This document shows, one piece after another, positions 33,482-41,566 of a stretch of DNA of 64,000 bases (position 1 is the stretch's first letter; each line of letters opens with the position of its first letter). Under the pieces are notes generated by a model. It saw only the letters and a program-made list of their open reading frames with translations. It made no database searches and had not been told where the DNA came from. The DNA is from Kineosporia sp. A_224 (lineage in GTDB: Bacteria; Actinomycetota; Actinomycetes; Actinomycetales; Kineosporiaceae): NCBI RefSeq assembly GCF_002198655.1, contig NZ_MWLN01000181.1:1-64000 (forward strand), given 5' to 3'. The translations under genes and the position numbers were made by a program.

Positions 33482-34750
33482 ATGGGCGGGATGACGATCC
33501 TCGACCGCGCCGCGGGGGCGCTGCGGCCGCCCCCCTCAGACGTCCGCCCCGCCACCCCGACGGCCGCCGCGCTCGCAGCCGTGCAGGCCGCGGGCGGCTC
33601 CCTGCTGGTCGTGCTCGTGCCCGTGGTCCTCACCTGGCTGTCGGCCACCGCCGACCGGGTGCCGTGGACCGCGGTGCTGCGGCTCGGCGCCGACCTCTGG
33701 CTGCTCGGGCAGCACGTCCCGCTCGTCGTCCCCGGCGGGCAGGTGTCCTTCGCCCCGCTCGGGCTGCTCGCCGTCACCTGCGCGGCCCTCGTCAGCGCGT
33801 CCCGCCGGATGGCCCGCGTCCTCGACCCGCTCGCCGACCGGATCGCCGCCGGCGCGACCCGGTCGGGGCCGGCCCGGCCCCCGCTGCTCGCCGGGGCGAT
33901 GTTCGTCGCCGTGTACGCCGCGCTCTCGGCCCTGGTCGCCGTCGCGGCGGGGCAGCCGGCCGCCCGGCCCGACCCGGCCCGGGCCGCACTCACCGGTGCG
34001 GTGCTCGCTGCCGTCTGCGGGCTCGTCGGCAGCGCCGCCTACGTCGCCGGCGGGCTCCGCGCCGTCCCGGCGCTCCTCGCCGCCCGGGTGCCCGAGCCGC
34101 TGCGCGGTGCGCTGCGCCCGGCGGCGGCCGCGCTCGCCGTCCAGGTCGGGGCCGGGGCCCTGCTCGTCGTCGCGGCGCTCGTCGCGCAGCGCGGCGGCGT
34201 GGCCTCGCTCTACGGCGTGCTCGAGACCGGCGTCGTCGGCGGTGCCGTCCTCACGCTGGCCCAGCTCACCGCCCTGCCCAACCTCGCGGTCTGGGGCGGC
34301 GCCTTCCTCACCGGGACCGGCTTCTCCGTCGGTCGCGGTACGTCGGTCGCGCCGGCCGCGGTCTCCCTCGGCGACCTGCCCGCCGTCCCCGTGCTCGGTG
34401 CGCTCCCGTCCCCCGGGCCGATGCCGGGCGCCGCGCTCCTGTTCCTCCTCGTGCCGCTGCTCGCCGGCGGGGCCGCCGGGCTGCTCGTCGTCCGGCGGCG
34501 GGGCGGCGACTCCGGCCGCTGGACGGCGGTCCTCGACACCGTGCTCACCGGGCTGCTCGCCGGCGCCGGGTTCGGGGTGCTCGCGTGGCTCTCGGGCGGC
34601 GGGATCGGGCCGGGCCGGCTCGGGGTCGCCGGGCCGGCGCCGCTGGTGACCGGTCTCGTGCTCGCCGTCGAGGTGACCGTCGGTGCGCTGCTCGTCGTCG
34701 GCGCCCGGGCCGCGATGCCGGGCTCCGGCGCCCGCCCGGCCCGGGACTGA
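33482..34750 (+). CDS. PerM-like integral membrane protein (DUF6350)
   Basis: A 422-residue polytopic membrane protein with about nine hydrophobic helices and long Ala/Val/Leu-rich stretches. It is identified mainly from position and composition: in actinobacteria a DUF6350 protein precedes purN-purH, and in M. tuberculosis this is PerM (Rv0955), implicated in cell division and persistence. The conserved-looking segment [26 protein letters not shown] around residues 278-303 fits that family. ATG 33482 has GGGTGG upstream at good spacing. It is followed by a convergent small membrane protein, then purN. Confidence 0.75.
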   Translation: MGGMTILDRAAGALRPPPSDVRPATPTAAALAAVQAAGGSLLVVLVPVVLTWLSATADRVPWTAVLRLGADLWLLGQHVPLVVPGGQVSFAPLGLLAVTCAALVSASRRMARVLDPLADRIAAGATRSGPARPPLLAGAMFVAVYAALSALVAVAAGQPAARPDPARAALTGAVLAAVCGLVGSAAYVAGGLRAVPALLAARVPEPLRGALRPAAAALAVQVGAGALLVVAALVAQRGGVASLYGVLETGVVGGAVLTLAQLTALPNLAVWGGAFLTGTGFSVGRGTSVAPAAVSLGDLPAVPVLGALPSPGPMPGAALLFLLVPLLAGGAAGLLVVRRRGGDSGRWTAVLDTVLTGLLAGAGFGVLAWLSGGGIGPGRLGVAGPAPLVTGLVLAVEVTVGALLVVGARAAMPGSGARPARD

Positions 34751-34787
34751 CGGGACCGAAGCACCGACGGATCGGCAGGACCGGTCG

Positions 34788-35201
34788 TCAGCCGACGGTC
34801 GACGCCGCCGGGCCGAGCCGCGGGCGCAGCTCGTCGGCGCAACGCTCCCGCGCGGAGATCGTCGACGCCGTGGACAGGCACCGCTGGTAGTCGCTGAAGG
34901 CCGGGTAGAGCGCGGCCTGCAGGAGGGTGACGACGACGAGCACCGCGGCGACCCCGAGCCCGACGCTCACCCCGAGGAACCCCCGGGCCTCGCCGCCCGC
35001 CCGGCGCGACGCCGCGAGCGCGAAGATCACCTGGAACCCGACGACGACGCACGCGATCCCGAACGCGAGCGTGCTGAGCTTCCACGGCAGCGGCAGGAAG
35101 GCCGTGAGGACGGACGCGACGAGCAGGACCCCGAACAGCCGGGTCCGGGCGCGGAGCCGTTCCTCGAGCTCCTCGCGGTTGCGCGGCCAGGTCGTCGTCA
35201 C
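34788..35201 (-). CDS. Small four-helix membrane protein, unknown function
   Basis: A 137-residue membrane protein. A charged N-terminus (NREELEERLRARTRL) is followed by hydrophobic segments at about residues 23-40, 44-64 and 75-102, then a hydrophilic tail with two cysteines (YQRCLSTAS, ERCADEL). No family is recognised. GTG 35201 is the best start, although no good Shine-Dalgarno is seen. It is divergent from purN (53 bases apart) and convergent with the PerM-like gene. Confidence 0.6.
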   Translation of the reverse strand: MTTTWPRNREELEERLRARTRLFGVLLVASVLTAFLPLPWKLSTLAFGIACVVVGFQVIFALAASRRAGGEARGFLGVSVGLGVAAVLVVVTLLQAALYPAFSDYQRCLSTASTISARERCADELRPRLGPAASTVG

Positions 35202-35242
35202 CTTGCCATTGTCACCTGCCGGGGCCGCCGGTTCGCGCCGAC

Positions 35243-35255
35243 TACTGTGGCGCCG
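35243..35255 (+). promoter_or_regulatory. -10 element of purN (leaderless)
   Basis: TACTGT at 35243-35248 ends six bases before GTG 35255, placing the transcription start at the start codon. No purine riboswitch is present upstream. Confidence 0.5.
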
Positions 35256-35896
35256 TGCCGACGAGCCTGCCGACGACCCCGCCGACGACCGACCGGCCGC
35301 GGGTCGTCGTCCTCGTGTCCGGTTCGGGCACCCTGCTCCAGGCGCTGCTCGACGCCGCCGCCGCACCTGACGCGCCGTTCCGGGTCGCGGGGGTCGTCAG
35401 CGACCGGGACGGTGTCGCGGCCCTCGACCGGGCGCGCGCCGCCGGGGTACCGACCGCCGTCGTCGCGCTGCGCGACTTCCCCGACCGGGCCGGCTTCGAC
35501 GCCGGGGTGACGCGGGCCGTCGAGGTGTTCTCGCCCGACCTCGTCGTCCTCGCCGGCTTCATGAAGATCCTCGGGACGGCGTACCTCGTCCGCTTCGGGG
35601 CCCGCACCGTGAACACGCACCCGGCGCTGCTGCCGGCCTTCCCGGGCGCGCACGGCGTCCGGGACGCCCTCGCGCACGGCGTCAAGGTCACCGGGAGCAC
35701 GGTGATCCTCGTCGACGACGGGGTGGACTCCGGGCCGATCGTCGCCCAGCGCGCCGTCGACGTCCTCGACGGGGACGACGAGGCGACGCTCCACGAGCGG
35801 ATCAAGGGCGTCGAGCGCGAGCTCCTCGTCGACGTCGTGACCCGGATGGTCACCGCGGGCTGGACGACACAGGGCCGGCACGTGCGCCTGCGCTGA
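35255..35896 (+). CDS. purN: Phosphoribosylglycinamide formyltransferase
   Basis: A 213-residue GAR transformylase, which transfers a formyl group from 10-formyl-tetrahydrofolate to GAR in purine synthesis. The phosphate-binding VSGSGT is at residues 21-26. The catalytic triad is present: Asn120 and His122 in NTHPALLP, Asp158 in VDSGPI. The length is normal apart from a 13-residue Thr/Pro-rich N-terminal extension. GTG 35255 directly follows a -10-like box. purH follows 59 bases later; the two are linked in function and order, as in M. tuberculosis Rv0956-Rv0957. Confidence 0.96.
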   Translation: MPTSLPTTPPTTDRPRVVVLVSGSGTLLQALLDAAAAPDAPFRVAGVVSDRDGVAALDRARAAGVPTAVVALRDFPDRAGFDAGVTRAVEVFSPDLVVLAGFMKILGTAYLVRFGARTVNTHPALLPAFPGAHGVRDALAHGVKVTGSTVILVDDGVDSGPIVAQRAVDVLDGDDEATLHERIKGVERELLVDVVTRMVTAGWTTQGRHVRLR

Positions 35897-35941
35897 CCCG
35901 CTCCGGCGCTCCCCGCGGGCCGGTGCCCGCCCCGGGGCCGA

Positions 35942-35956
35942 TATCGTCGGCCGTCG
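35942..35956 (+). promoter_or_regulatory. Candidate -10 element of purH
   Basis: TATCGT at 35942-35947 ends eight bases before GTG 35956, so purH may also have its own leaderless promoter besides read-through from purN. Confidence 0.4.
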
Positions 35957-37560
35957 TGACGCACGCGCCGCAGCAGACCGCCCTGACCCCGACGACCGGC
36001 GAGGAGCGGGTCCCGGTCCGCCGGGCCCTCGTGTCGGTCTACGACAAGACGGGCCTGGAGGACCTCGCGCGCGGGCTGGCCGGCGCCGGCGTCGAGCTCG
36101 TCTCGACCGGCTCGACGGCCGGCCGGATCGCCGCGCTGGGCCTGCCGGTGACCCCGGTCGAGGAGCTCACGGGCTTCCCCGAGTGCCTCGACGGCCGGGT
36201 CAAGACCCTGCACCCGCGGGTGCACGCCGGGATCCTCGCGGACCGGCGCCTCGAGGACCACGTCCGCCAGCTCGACGAGCTCGGGGTCGCGCCGTTCGAC
36301 CTCGTCGTCGTCAACCTCTACCCGTTCCTCGAGACCGTCGCCTCCGGTGCGACGCCCGACGAGTGCGTCGAGCAGATCGACATCGGCGGCCCGTCGATGG
36401 TCCGGGCGGCTGCGAAGAACCACCCGAGCGTCGCGGTCGTCACCGACCCCTCGCGCTACGCCGACGTGCTCACGGCCGTCGGCGAGGGCGGATTCACCCT
36501 GGCGGCCCGCCGCCGGCTCGCCGCCGAGGCGTTCGTGCACACCGCGTCGTACGACGTCGCCGTCGCCTCGTGGATGGGCTCGGTGCTCGCCCCGACGGAC
36601 GACGGCACCGGCTTCCCCGCGTGGACCGGCGCCACCTGGGAGCGCGCCGCGGTCCTGCGCTACGGCGAGAACCCGCACCAGCGGGCCGCGCTCTACCGCA
36701 GCCACCGCCCCGGCCTCGCGCACGCCGAGCAGCTGCACGGCAAGGAGATGTCGTACAACAACTACGTCGACACCGACGCCGCCTGGCGGGCCGCGCACGA
36801 CCACGGCGACGCGCCGACCGTCGCGATCATCAAGCACGCCAACCCGTGTGGCATCGCCGTCGGCGCCGACGTCGCCGACGCCTACGCCAAGGCCTTCGCC
36901 TGCGACCCGGTGTCGGCCTACGGCGGCGTCGTCGCCGTGAACGGCACCGTGACGGCCGCGATGGCCGAGCAGATCGGCGACGTCTTCACCGAGGTCGTCG
37001 CGGCGCCGGGGTACGAGCCGGCCGCGCTCGAGGTGCTCACGCGCAAGAAGAACGTCCGCCTCCTCACGGTGCCCGCGACGGCGCGGCGCGGCGGGGTCGA
37101 GCTGCGCCCGGTGAGCGGCGGCCTGCTCCTGCAGACCGTCGACCTGATCGACGCCCCCGGCGACGACCCGGCCGGCTGGACGCTCGCGACCGGCACCCCT
37201 GCGGACGGCGCGACCCTGGCCGACCTCGCGTTCGCCTGGCGTGCGGTCCGGGCCGTGAAGTCGAACGCGATCCTGCTCGCCAAGGGCGGCGCGAGCGTCG
37301 GCGTCGGGATGGGCCAGGTCAACCGGGTCGACTCCTGCCGGCTCGCCGTCGAGCGGGCCGGCGCCGAGCGCGCGACCGGCGCCGTCGCGGCGTCCGACGC
37401 CTTCTTCCCCTTCGCCGACGGGCTCCAGGTGCTCCTCGACGCCGGCGTGCGGGCCGTCGTCCAGCCGGGCGGCTCGGTCCGGGACGCCGAGGTCGTCGAG
37501 GCCGCCGCGGCGGCCGGCGTGACGATGTACCTCACCGGCGCGCGGCACTTCGCGCACTGA
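35956..37560 (+). CDS. purH: AICAR transformylase / IMP cyclohydrolase
   Basis: A 534-residue bifunctional enzyme for the last two steps of IMP synthesis. The N-terminal MGS-like cyclohydrolase domain has [47 protein letters not shown] and [11 protein letters not shown]. The transformylase domain has [14 protein letters not shown], the catalytic [11 protein letters not shown] and [14 protein letters not shown], and ends in [11 protein letters not shown] 35956 is preferred over ATG 35923 because the family starts near RALVSVYDK and because of the -10 box. A GC palindrome (GGCCCCGGCCGGGGCC) follows the stop. Confidence 0.97.
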   Translation: MTHAPQQTALTPTTGEERVPVRRALVSVYDKTGLEDLARGLAGAGVELVSTGSTAGRIAALGLPVTPVEELTGFPECLDGRVKTLHPRVHAGILADRRLEDHVRQLDELGVAPFDLVVVNLYPFLETVASGATPDECVEQIDIGGPSMVRAAAKNHPSVAVVTDPSRYADVLTAVGEGGFTLAARRRLAAEAFVHTASYDVAVASWMGSVLAPTDDGTGFPAWTGATWERAAVLRYGENPHQRAALYRSHRPGLAHAEQLHGKEMSYNNYVDTDAAWRAAHDHGDAPTVAIIKHANPCGIAVGADVADAYAKAFACDPVSAYGGVVAVNGTVTAAMAEQIGDVFTEVVAAPGYEPAALEVLTRKKNVRLLTVPATARRGGVELRPVSGGLLLQTVDLIDAPGDDPAGWTLATGTPADGATLADLAFAWRAVRAVKSNAILLAKGGASVGVGMGQVNRVDSCRLAVERAGAERATGAVAASDAFFPFADGLQVLLDAGVRAVVQPGGSVRDAEVVEAAAAAGVTMYLTGARHFAH

Positions 37561-37583
37561 CGCCGGGCCCCGGCCGGGGCCAG

Positions 37584-37596
37584 TAGGCTCGCGCCG
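37584..37596 (+). promoter_or_regulatory. -10 element of the DUF3017 gene (leaderless)
   Basis: TAGGCT at 37584-37589 ends six bases before GTG 37596. A GC-rich palindrome lies just upstream. Confidence 0.45.
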
Positions 37597-37874
37597 TGGT
37601 GCGTTGGGAGGTCCCGCCGACGCGGCGGCTCGCCTTCGTCGCCGTGCTCGTACTGACGGCCGCCGTCGTGCCGGTGACCTTGCTGATCGGGTTCCGCGAG
37701 GGCGGCTACCTGCTCGCCGTCGCCCTCGGCCTGGCGGCCGCGCTGCGCGCCGTCCTGCCCGACAAGTACTGCCTCGGGCTGCTCGTGCGGACCCGGCTCG
37801 TCGACGTCCTCACGGCCGGGTCGCTCGCCGTCGCGGTCGGCGTCGTCACCGGGCTCGTGCCGACGTCCGCCTGA
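37596..37874 (+). CDS. DUF3017 small membrane protein
   Basis: A 92-residue protein with three hydrophobic helices (about residues 12-32, 38-52, 66-87) and the family-like segment LAAALRAVLPDKYCLGLLVRTRLVD. DUF3017 proteins are restricted to actinobacteria and usually sit between purH and mdh, as here except that a 13-kb cluster separates it from mdh. The function is unknown. Confidence 0.85.
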   Translation: MVRWEVPPTRRLAFVAVLVLTAAVVPVTLLIGFREGGYLLAVALGLAAALRAVLPDKYCLGLLVRTRLVDVLTAGSLAVAVGVVTGLVPTSA

Positions 37875-38015
37875 GCACCGGCCGGCCCGCGCAGCGGCAG
37901 TGGTGGTACCCGGAGTGCGACCACGCAGGGTGACCCGGCAGGCTGGGACGAGGCCGGCGGGCCGGGGGTGATCACCGAACGCCGGGAGGTCCGTCGGCGC
38001 GGGGTGGGAACCGTC

Positions 38016-38021
38016 TAGATT
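38016..38021 (+). promoter_or_regulatory. Candidate -10 element of the telA-pknG cluster
   Basis: TAGATT lies 49 bases before GTG 38071, in the 196-base gap after the DUF3017 gene, which is the only sizeable gap before the cluster. GGGAAC lies a few bases upstream (38006-38011), too close for a housekeeping -35; an ECF-type -35 is an alternative reading. This may be the main promoter of the ten-gene cluster. Confidence 0.4.
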
Positions 38022-38070
38022 GGGCCGACATCGAAAGCGCGCCGGACGACACACGCGAGAAGGGCACCCA

Positions 38071-39282
38071 GTGACCGAGCCGATGCCGTTGACGCCGCCC
38101 GCCGAGGCCATGCTGACGCTGACCGCACCCGAGCCGGCCAAGCCCGTCGTGGCGACGCAGGCCCCGAAGATCGCGCCCGCCGTGGACCCCGCGGTGGCAC
38201 CCCAGCTCGACCAGAAGGTCGAGGGCTACCTGTCCTCGCTCATGACGGTCGCCCCGCACAGCCCGGAGTTCTCCGCCCGCGCGGAGGACGTCCGCACCAT
38301 GGGCGACCAGGACATCCGCAAGGCCGCCGAGACGAGCAACAGGCTGCTCAAGACGCCGGTCAAGGCGCTCAACGAGGGCAGCCTCGCGCAGGGCTCCAAG
38401 GTCTCCGGCACGCTGCTCGAGCTGCGCCGTACCGTCGAGTCCCTCGACCCCAAGGGCGCCCAGGGCTCCAAGAAGGTCCTCGGGTTCCTGCCGTTCGGGG
38501 ACAAGCTCACCGACTACTTCCGCAAGTACCAGAGCTCCGAGAACCACCTCAACGCGATCCTCAAGGCGCTCTACGACGGCCAGGACGAGCTCCGCCGGGA
38601 CAACGCCGCGCTCAACCTCGAGAAGCAGAACCTCTGGGAGGCGATGGGCCGGCTCAACCAGTACGTCTACGTCGCCGAGCGGCTCGACGCCAAGCTCGCG
38701 GCGTCGATCGCGGAGCTCGAGGCGACCGACCCGGAGCGGGCGAAGTCGCTGCGCGAGGACGTCCTGTTCTACGTCCGGCAGAAGCACCAGGACCTGCTGA
38801 CCCAGCTCGCGGTGTCGATCCAGAACTACCTCGCGATCGACATCGTCATCAAGAACAACATCGAGCTCGTCAAGGGCGTCGACCGGGCGACGACGACGAC
38901 GGTCTCGGCCCTGCGGACGGCGGTCATCGTCGCCCAGGCGCTGAACAACCAGAAGCTCGTCCTCGACCAGATCACGGCGCTCAACACGACGACGTCGAAC
39001 ATGATCCAGTCGACGTCGGAGATGCTGCGGGACAACTCGATCCAGATCCAGCAGCAGGCCGCGAGCGCGACGATCGGGCTGCCCCAGCTGCAGTCCGCGT
39101 TCCAGAACATCTACGCGACGATGGACGCCATCGACCAGTTCAAGGTGCAGGCCCTGGACAACATGGCGTCGACGATCGGTGTGCTGGAGAACGAGGTCAC
39201 CAAGTCCCGCGAGTACCTCGACCGGGTCAACCGCCACGACGACCGGGTCGCCGGCGGGTCGCTCGACCTCGGCCGCGGCTGA
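38071..39282 (+). CDS. telA: TelA / toxic-anion-resistance family protein
   Basis: A 403-residue soluble, mainly helical protein of the TelA (KlaA) family. After a Pro/Ala-rich N-terminus, helices with heptad-like patterns cover residues 50-390. Family features include FLPFGDKLTDYFRKYQSSENHLNAIL, LRRDNAALNLEKQNLWEAM, and SIQNYLAIDIVIKNNIELVKGVDRATTTTVSALRTAV near residues 250-290. TelA proteins recur in Ter-type stress loci and are thought to act at the membrane or envelope; tellurite resistance is only one phenotype. GTG 38071 has GAGAAGGG upstream. It opens a same-strand cluster with a VWA protein, PP2C phosphatase, kinase and AAA+ ATPase. Confidence 0.93.
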   Translation: MTEPMPLTPPAEAMLTLTAPEPAKPVVATQAPKIAPAVDPAVAPQLDQKVEGYLSSLMTVAPHSPEFSARAEDVRTMGDQDIRKAAETSNRLLKTPVKALNEGSLAQGSKVSGTLLELRRTVESLDPKGAQGSKKVLGFLPFGDKLTDYFRKYQSSENHLNAILKALYDGQDELRRDNAALNLEKQNLWEAMGRLNQYVYVAERLDAKLAASIAELEATDPERAKSLREDVLFYVRQKHQDLLTQLAVSIQNYLAIDIVIKNNIELVKGVDRATTTTVSALRTAVIVAQALNNQKLVLDQITALNTTTSNMIQSTSEMLRDNSIQIQQQAASATIGLPQLQSAFQNIYATMDAIDQFKVQALDNMASTIGVLENEVTKSREYLDRVNRHDDRVAGGSLDLGRG

Positions 39283-39344
39283 GGCGCCGTCCGGCAGGGA
39301 CGGCAGACGGCCAGGCGCACCAACGGAACAGGGGAGCTCGAGCG

Positions 39345-39866
39345 GTGTCGTGGTGGCAGGACCTCGTGGGTGCTCTCACGGGCCGGGGCACGGAGCGGGA
39401 GCCCGCGATCGTGCTCCCGGCCGCGCCCACGAGCGCGGACATCGTCGCGGCGGTCGACGGCATCGGCCCGCGGATCGCGGGCCGGGTGCCGGACATCATC
39501 GTCGCCCGGGTCGACCGGATCGCGCAGACCGTCAAGGAGACCGTGCCCCGGCTCGGTGACCTCGGGGCGGGCAGCCGGGACGCGCACTCGGTCATGGCGA
39601 CCGCGACGAGCTACCTGCCCGAGGCGCTCGAGGCCTACCTGCGGCTGCCGCGCTCGTTCGCCGACCGCCGCCCGGTCGACGGCAACAAGACCTCGCTCAT
39701 GGTGCTCGTCGACCAGCTCGACCTGCTCGCGGTGACGATGGAGAAGATCCGGGACGCCGTCTACCGGGCCGACGCCGAGGCGCTCGTCGCCCACGGCCGC
39801 TTCCTCGCGGAGAAGTTCGGGCACAGCGCGGACGGCGGCAGCCTCAACGTCGGAGGGACCCCGTGA
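39345..39866 (+). CDS. Conserved-looking protein of unknown function, telA cluster
   Basis: A 173-residue soluble protein, mostly helical, with no signal peptide or transmembrane segment. The N-terminus SWWQDLVGALTGRG may be amphipathic. The C-terminal half (SYLPEALEAYLRLPRSFADRR, KTSLMVLVDQLDLLAVTMEKIRDAVYRADAEALVAHGRFLAEKF) forms long helices; the YLPEALEAYLRLP segment resembles helical proteins often encoded beside TelA. Shine-Dalgarno GGGGAG precedes GTG 39345. Its stop overlaps the AAA+ start (GTGA). It probably partners TelA or the ATPase. Confidence 0.7.
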   Translation: MSWWQDLVGALTGRGTEREPAIVLPAAPTSADIVAAVDGIGPRIAGRVPDIIVARVDRIAQTVKETVPRLGDLGAGSRDAHSVMATATSYLPEALEAYLRLPRSFADRRPVDGNKTSLMVLVDQLDLLAVTMEKIRDAVYRADAEALVAHGRFLAEKFGHSADGGSLNVGGTP

Positions 39867-41566
39867 CGACACCGCCGGGCGGCACCCGGCCCGCCCTGTC
39901 GCTCTCGGCGGCGCTCACGGCCCTCGAGTCCGTGGCCCGCGGCGCCGGTCTCGCGGACGGCGCCGCGCGGGTCGAGGGGGCCGCGCTCGCCGCCGCGCTC
40001 TGCGAGTCCGCGCCCCGGGCCCCGCAGGCCTGGGCGGAGGAGCTCGGTCGCCCGGTCGGCGAGTTCTTCGACGCCGCGTCGTCCGCCCGGCGCTGGCGGC
40101 AGGCCCCGACGGCGCTGCTGTCGGGTCTCGTCGAGACCGGCTCCCCGCACGCCGCGGACTACGCGCAGGCCCTCGTCGACGTGACGACCGCCGCGTGCGG
40201 CCTCGGCGAGCCGAGCCTGCGCGTCGTCGCGAACGCGGGCGTCACGGCCGCGGCCCAGCTCGGCGCGGTCGGGCGCAGCGCGCCGGGCGCGTTCCCGGGG
40301 ATGCCGGCGCCGGGCACGACCGCGCCGGACGTCGGGCAGTGGCGGCCGGGGCAGGTCACGTTCCCGACGCCGGTGCTCACCGGCTTCGACTCCGTCCCCG
40401 ACGTGTCCCAGGTGCTCGACGCGCTCCGCGGGGGCGGTCAGCAGCCAGGCTCGCAGCCCGGTCCGCAGCCCGGCGCCGTCCCGCCGTCCGACCCGCAGGC
40501 GACCGCGACGGCCGGCGAGCAGGAGAAGGCCGTCGCCACCGCGGCGGCCGCCGAGGCCGTGCCGGAGAAGACCCTCGAGGAGTGGCTCGCCGAGCTCGAC
40601 GCGCTGACCGGCCTGACGACCGTCAAGGCCGAGATCCACCGGCAGTCGGCGGTGCTGCGGATCGAGCAGCTGCGCACGAAGCAGGGCCTGCGGAGCGCGA
40701 CGATCACCCGGCACCTCGTCTTCAACGGCAACCCGGGCACCGGCAAGACGACGGTCGCCCGGCTCGTCGGCGGGATCTACAAGGCGATCGGGCTGCTCTC
40801 GACGGGCCAGCTCGTCGAGGTCGACCGCTCCGAGCTCGTCGCCGGCTACCTCGGGCAGACGGCGGTCAAGACGAGCGAGGTCGTCGCCTCCGCGATCGGC
40901 GGCGTCCTGTTCATCGACGAGGCCTACTCGCTCACCGGGGACCAGTACGGCGAGGAGGCGATCGACACCCTCGTCAAGGAGATGGAGGACCACCGCGACG
41001 ACCTCGTCGTCATCGTCGCCGGCTACCCCGGCCCGATGGCGGAGTTCGTCGCGGCGAACCCCGGCCTCGCGAGCCGGTTCCGCACGACGATCACGTTCCC
41101 CGACTACACCGACGACGAGCTGGTCCAGATCTTCACCCGGCTGTCGTCCTCGCAGGACTACGACGCGACCCCGGAGTGCCTCGCGCGCTTCCGCGAGATC
41201 CTCGCCGCGACGCCCCGCGGGGAGGGCTTCGGGAACGGACGGTTCGCGCGCAACGTCCTGGAGTCAGCGATCGGTCGTCACGCGTGGCGGCTGCGCGACG
41301 TCGCGGACCCGACGGCGGACCAGCTCCGGCTGCTCCTGCCGGAGGACCTCGCGGACGACGAGCAGCCCGCCGCGGCGGCCGGCGCGGCGGCCGGCGCGGA
41401 GGACGGAACGAGCACCGGCAGCACGAGCACGAGCAGCACGAGCAGCACGAGCGACGGCACGACCGACCGCACGCACGACGGTCCGGACGGCGACGACGAC
41501 GGGCCCGGCCCGTTCGACGTCCTCGGACCGGTGAGCAAGGGGGACATCGTGGGAGGCAGCACGTGA
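39863..41566 (+). CDS. CbbX/SpoVK-type AAA+ ATPase with helical N-terminal domain
   Basis: A 567-residue ATPase. Residues 1-190 form a helical N-terminal domain of unknown role, followed by a Pro/Gln linker. The AAA+ core (about 236-505) belongs to the CbbX/CfxQ class: ELDALTGLTTVKAEI, Walker A GNPGTGKT (289-296), the pore-like DRSELVAGYLGQTA, Walker B VLFIDEAYSL (348-357), sensor 1 VVIVAGYP and arginine finger NPGLASRF. Relatives remodel Rubisco, sporulation or secretion proteins. The last 60 residues are disordered and rich in Ser, Thr and Asp, a plausible target for the kinase encoded downstream. Both ends overlap neighbours by four bases. Confidence 0.92.
   Translation: MTTPPGGTRPALSLSAALTALESVARGAGLADGAARVEGAALAAALCESAPRAPQAWAEELGRPVGEFFDAASSARRWRQAPTALLSGLVETGSPHAADYAQALVDVTTAACGLGEPSLRVVANAGVTAAAQLGAVGRSAPGAFPGMPAPGTTAPDVGQWRPGQVTFPTPVLTGFDSVPDVSQVLDALRGGGQQPGSQPGPQPGAVPPSDPQATATAGEQEKAVATAAAAEAVPEKTLEEWLAELDALTGLTTVKAEIHRQSAVLRIEQLRTKQGLRSATITRHLVFNGNPGTGKTTVARLVGGIYKAIGLLSTGQLVEVDRSELVAGYLGQTAVKTSEVVASAIGGVLFIDEAYSLTGDQYGEEAIDTLVKEMEDHRDDLVVIVAGYPGPMAEFVAANPGLASRFRTTITFPDYTDDELVQIFTRLSSSQDYDATPECLARFREILAATPRGEGFGNGRFARNVLESAIGRHAWRLRDVADPTADQLRLLLPEDLADDEQPAAAAGAAAGAEDGTSTGSTSTSSTSSTSDGTTDRTHDGPDGDDDGPGPFDVLGPVSKGDIVGGST

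Noticed and set aside
38071-39282. Reading the telA gene as a tellurite-resistance determinant
   Set aside because: No other dedicated tellurite genes are present. TelA proteins are broader Ter-type stress components, and here the partners are signalling proteins.
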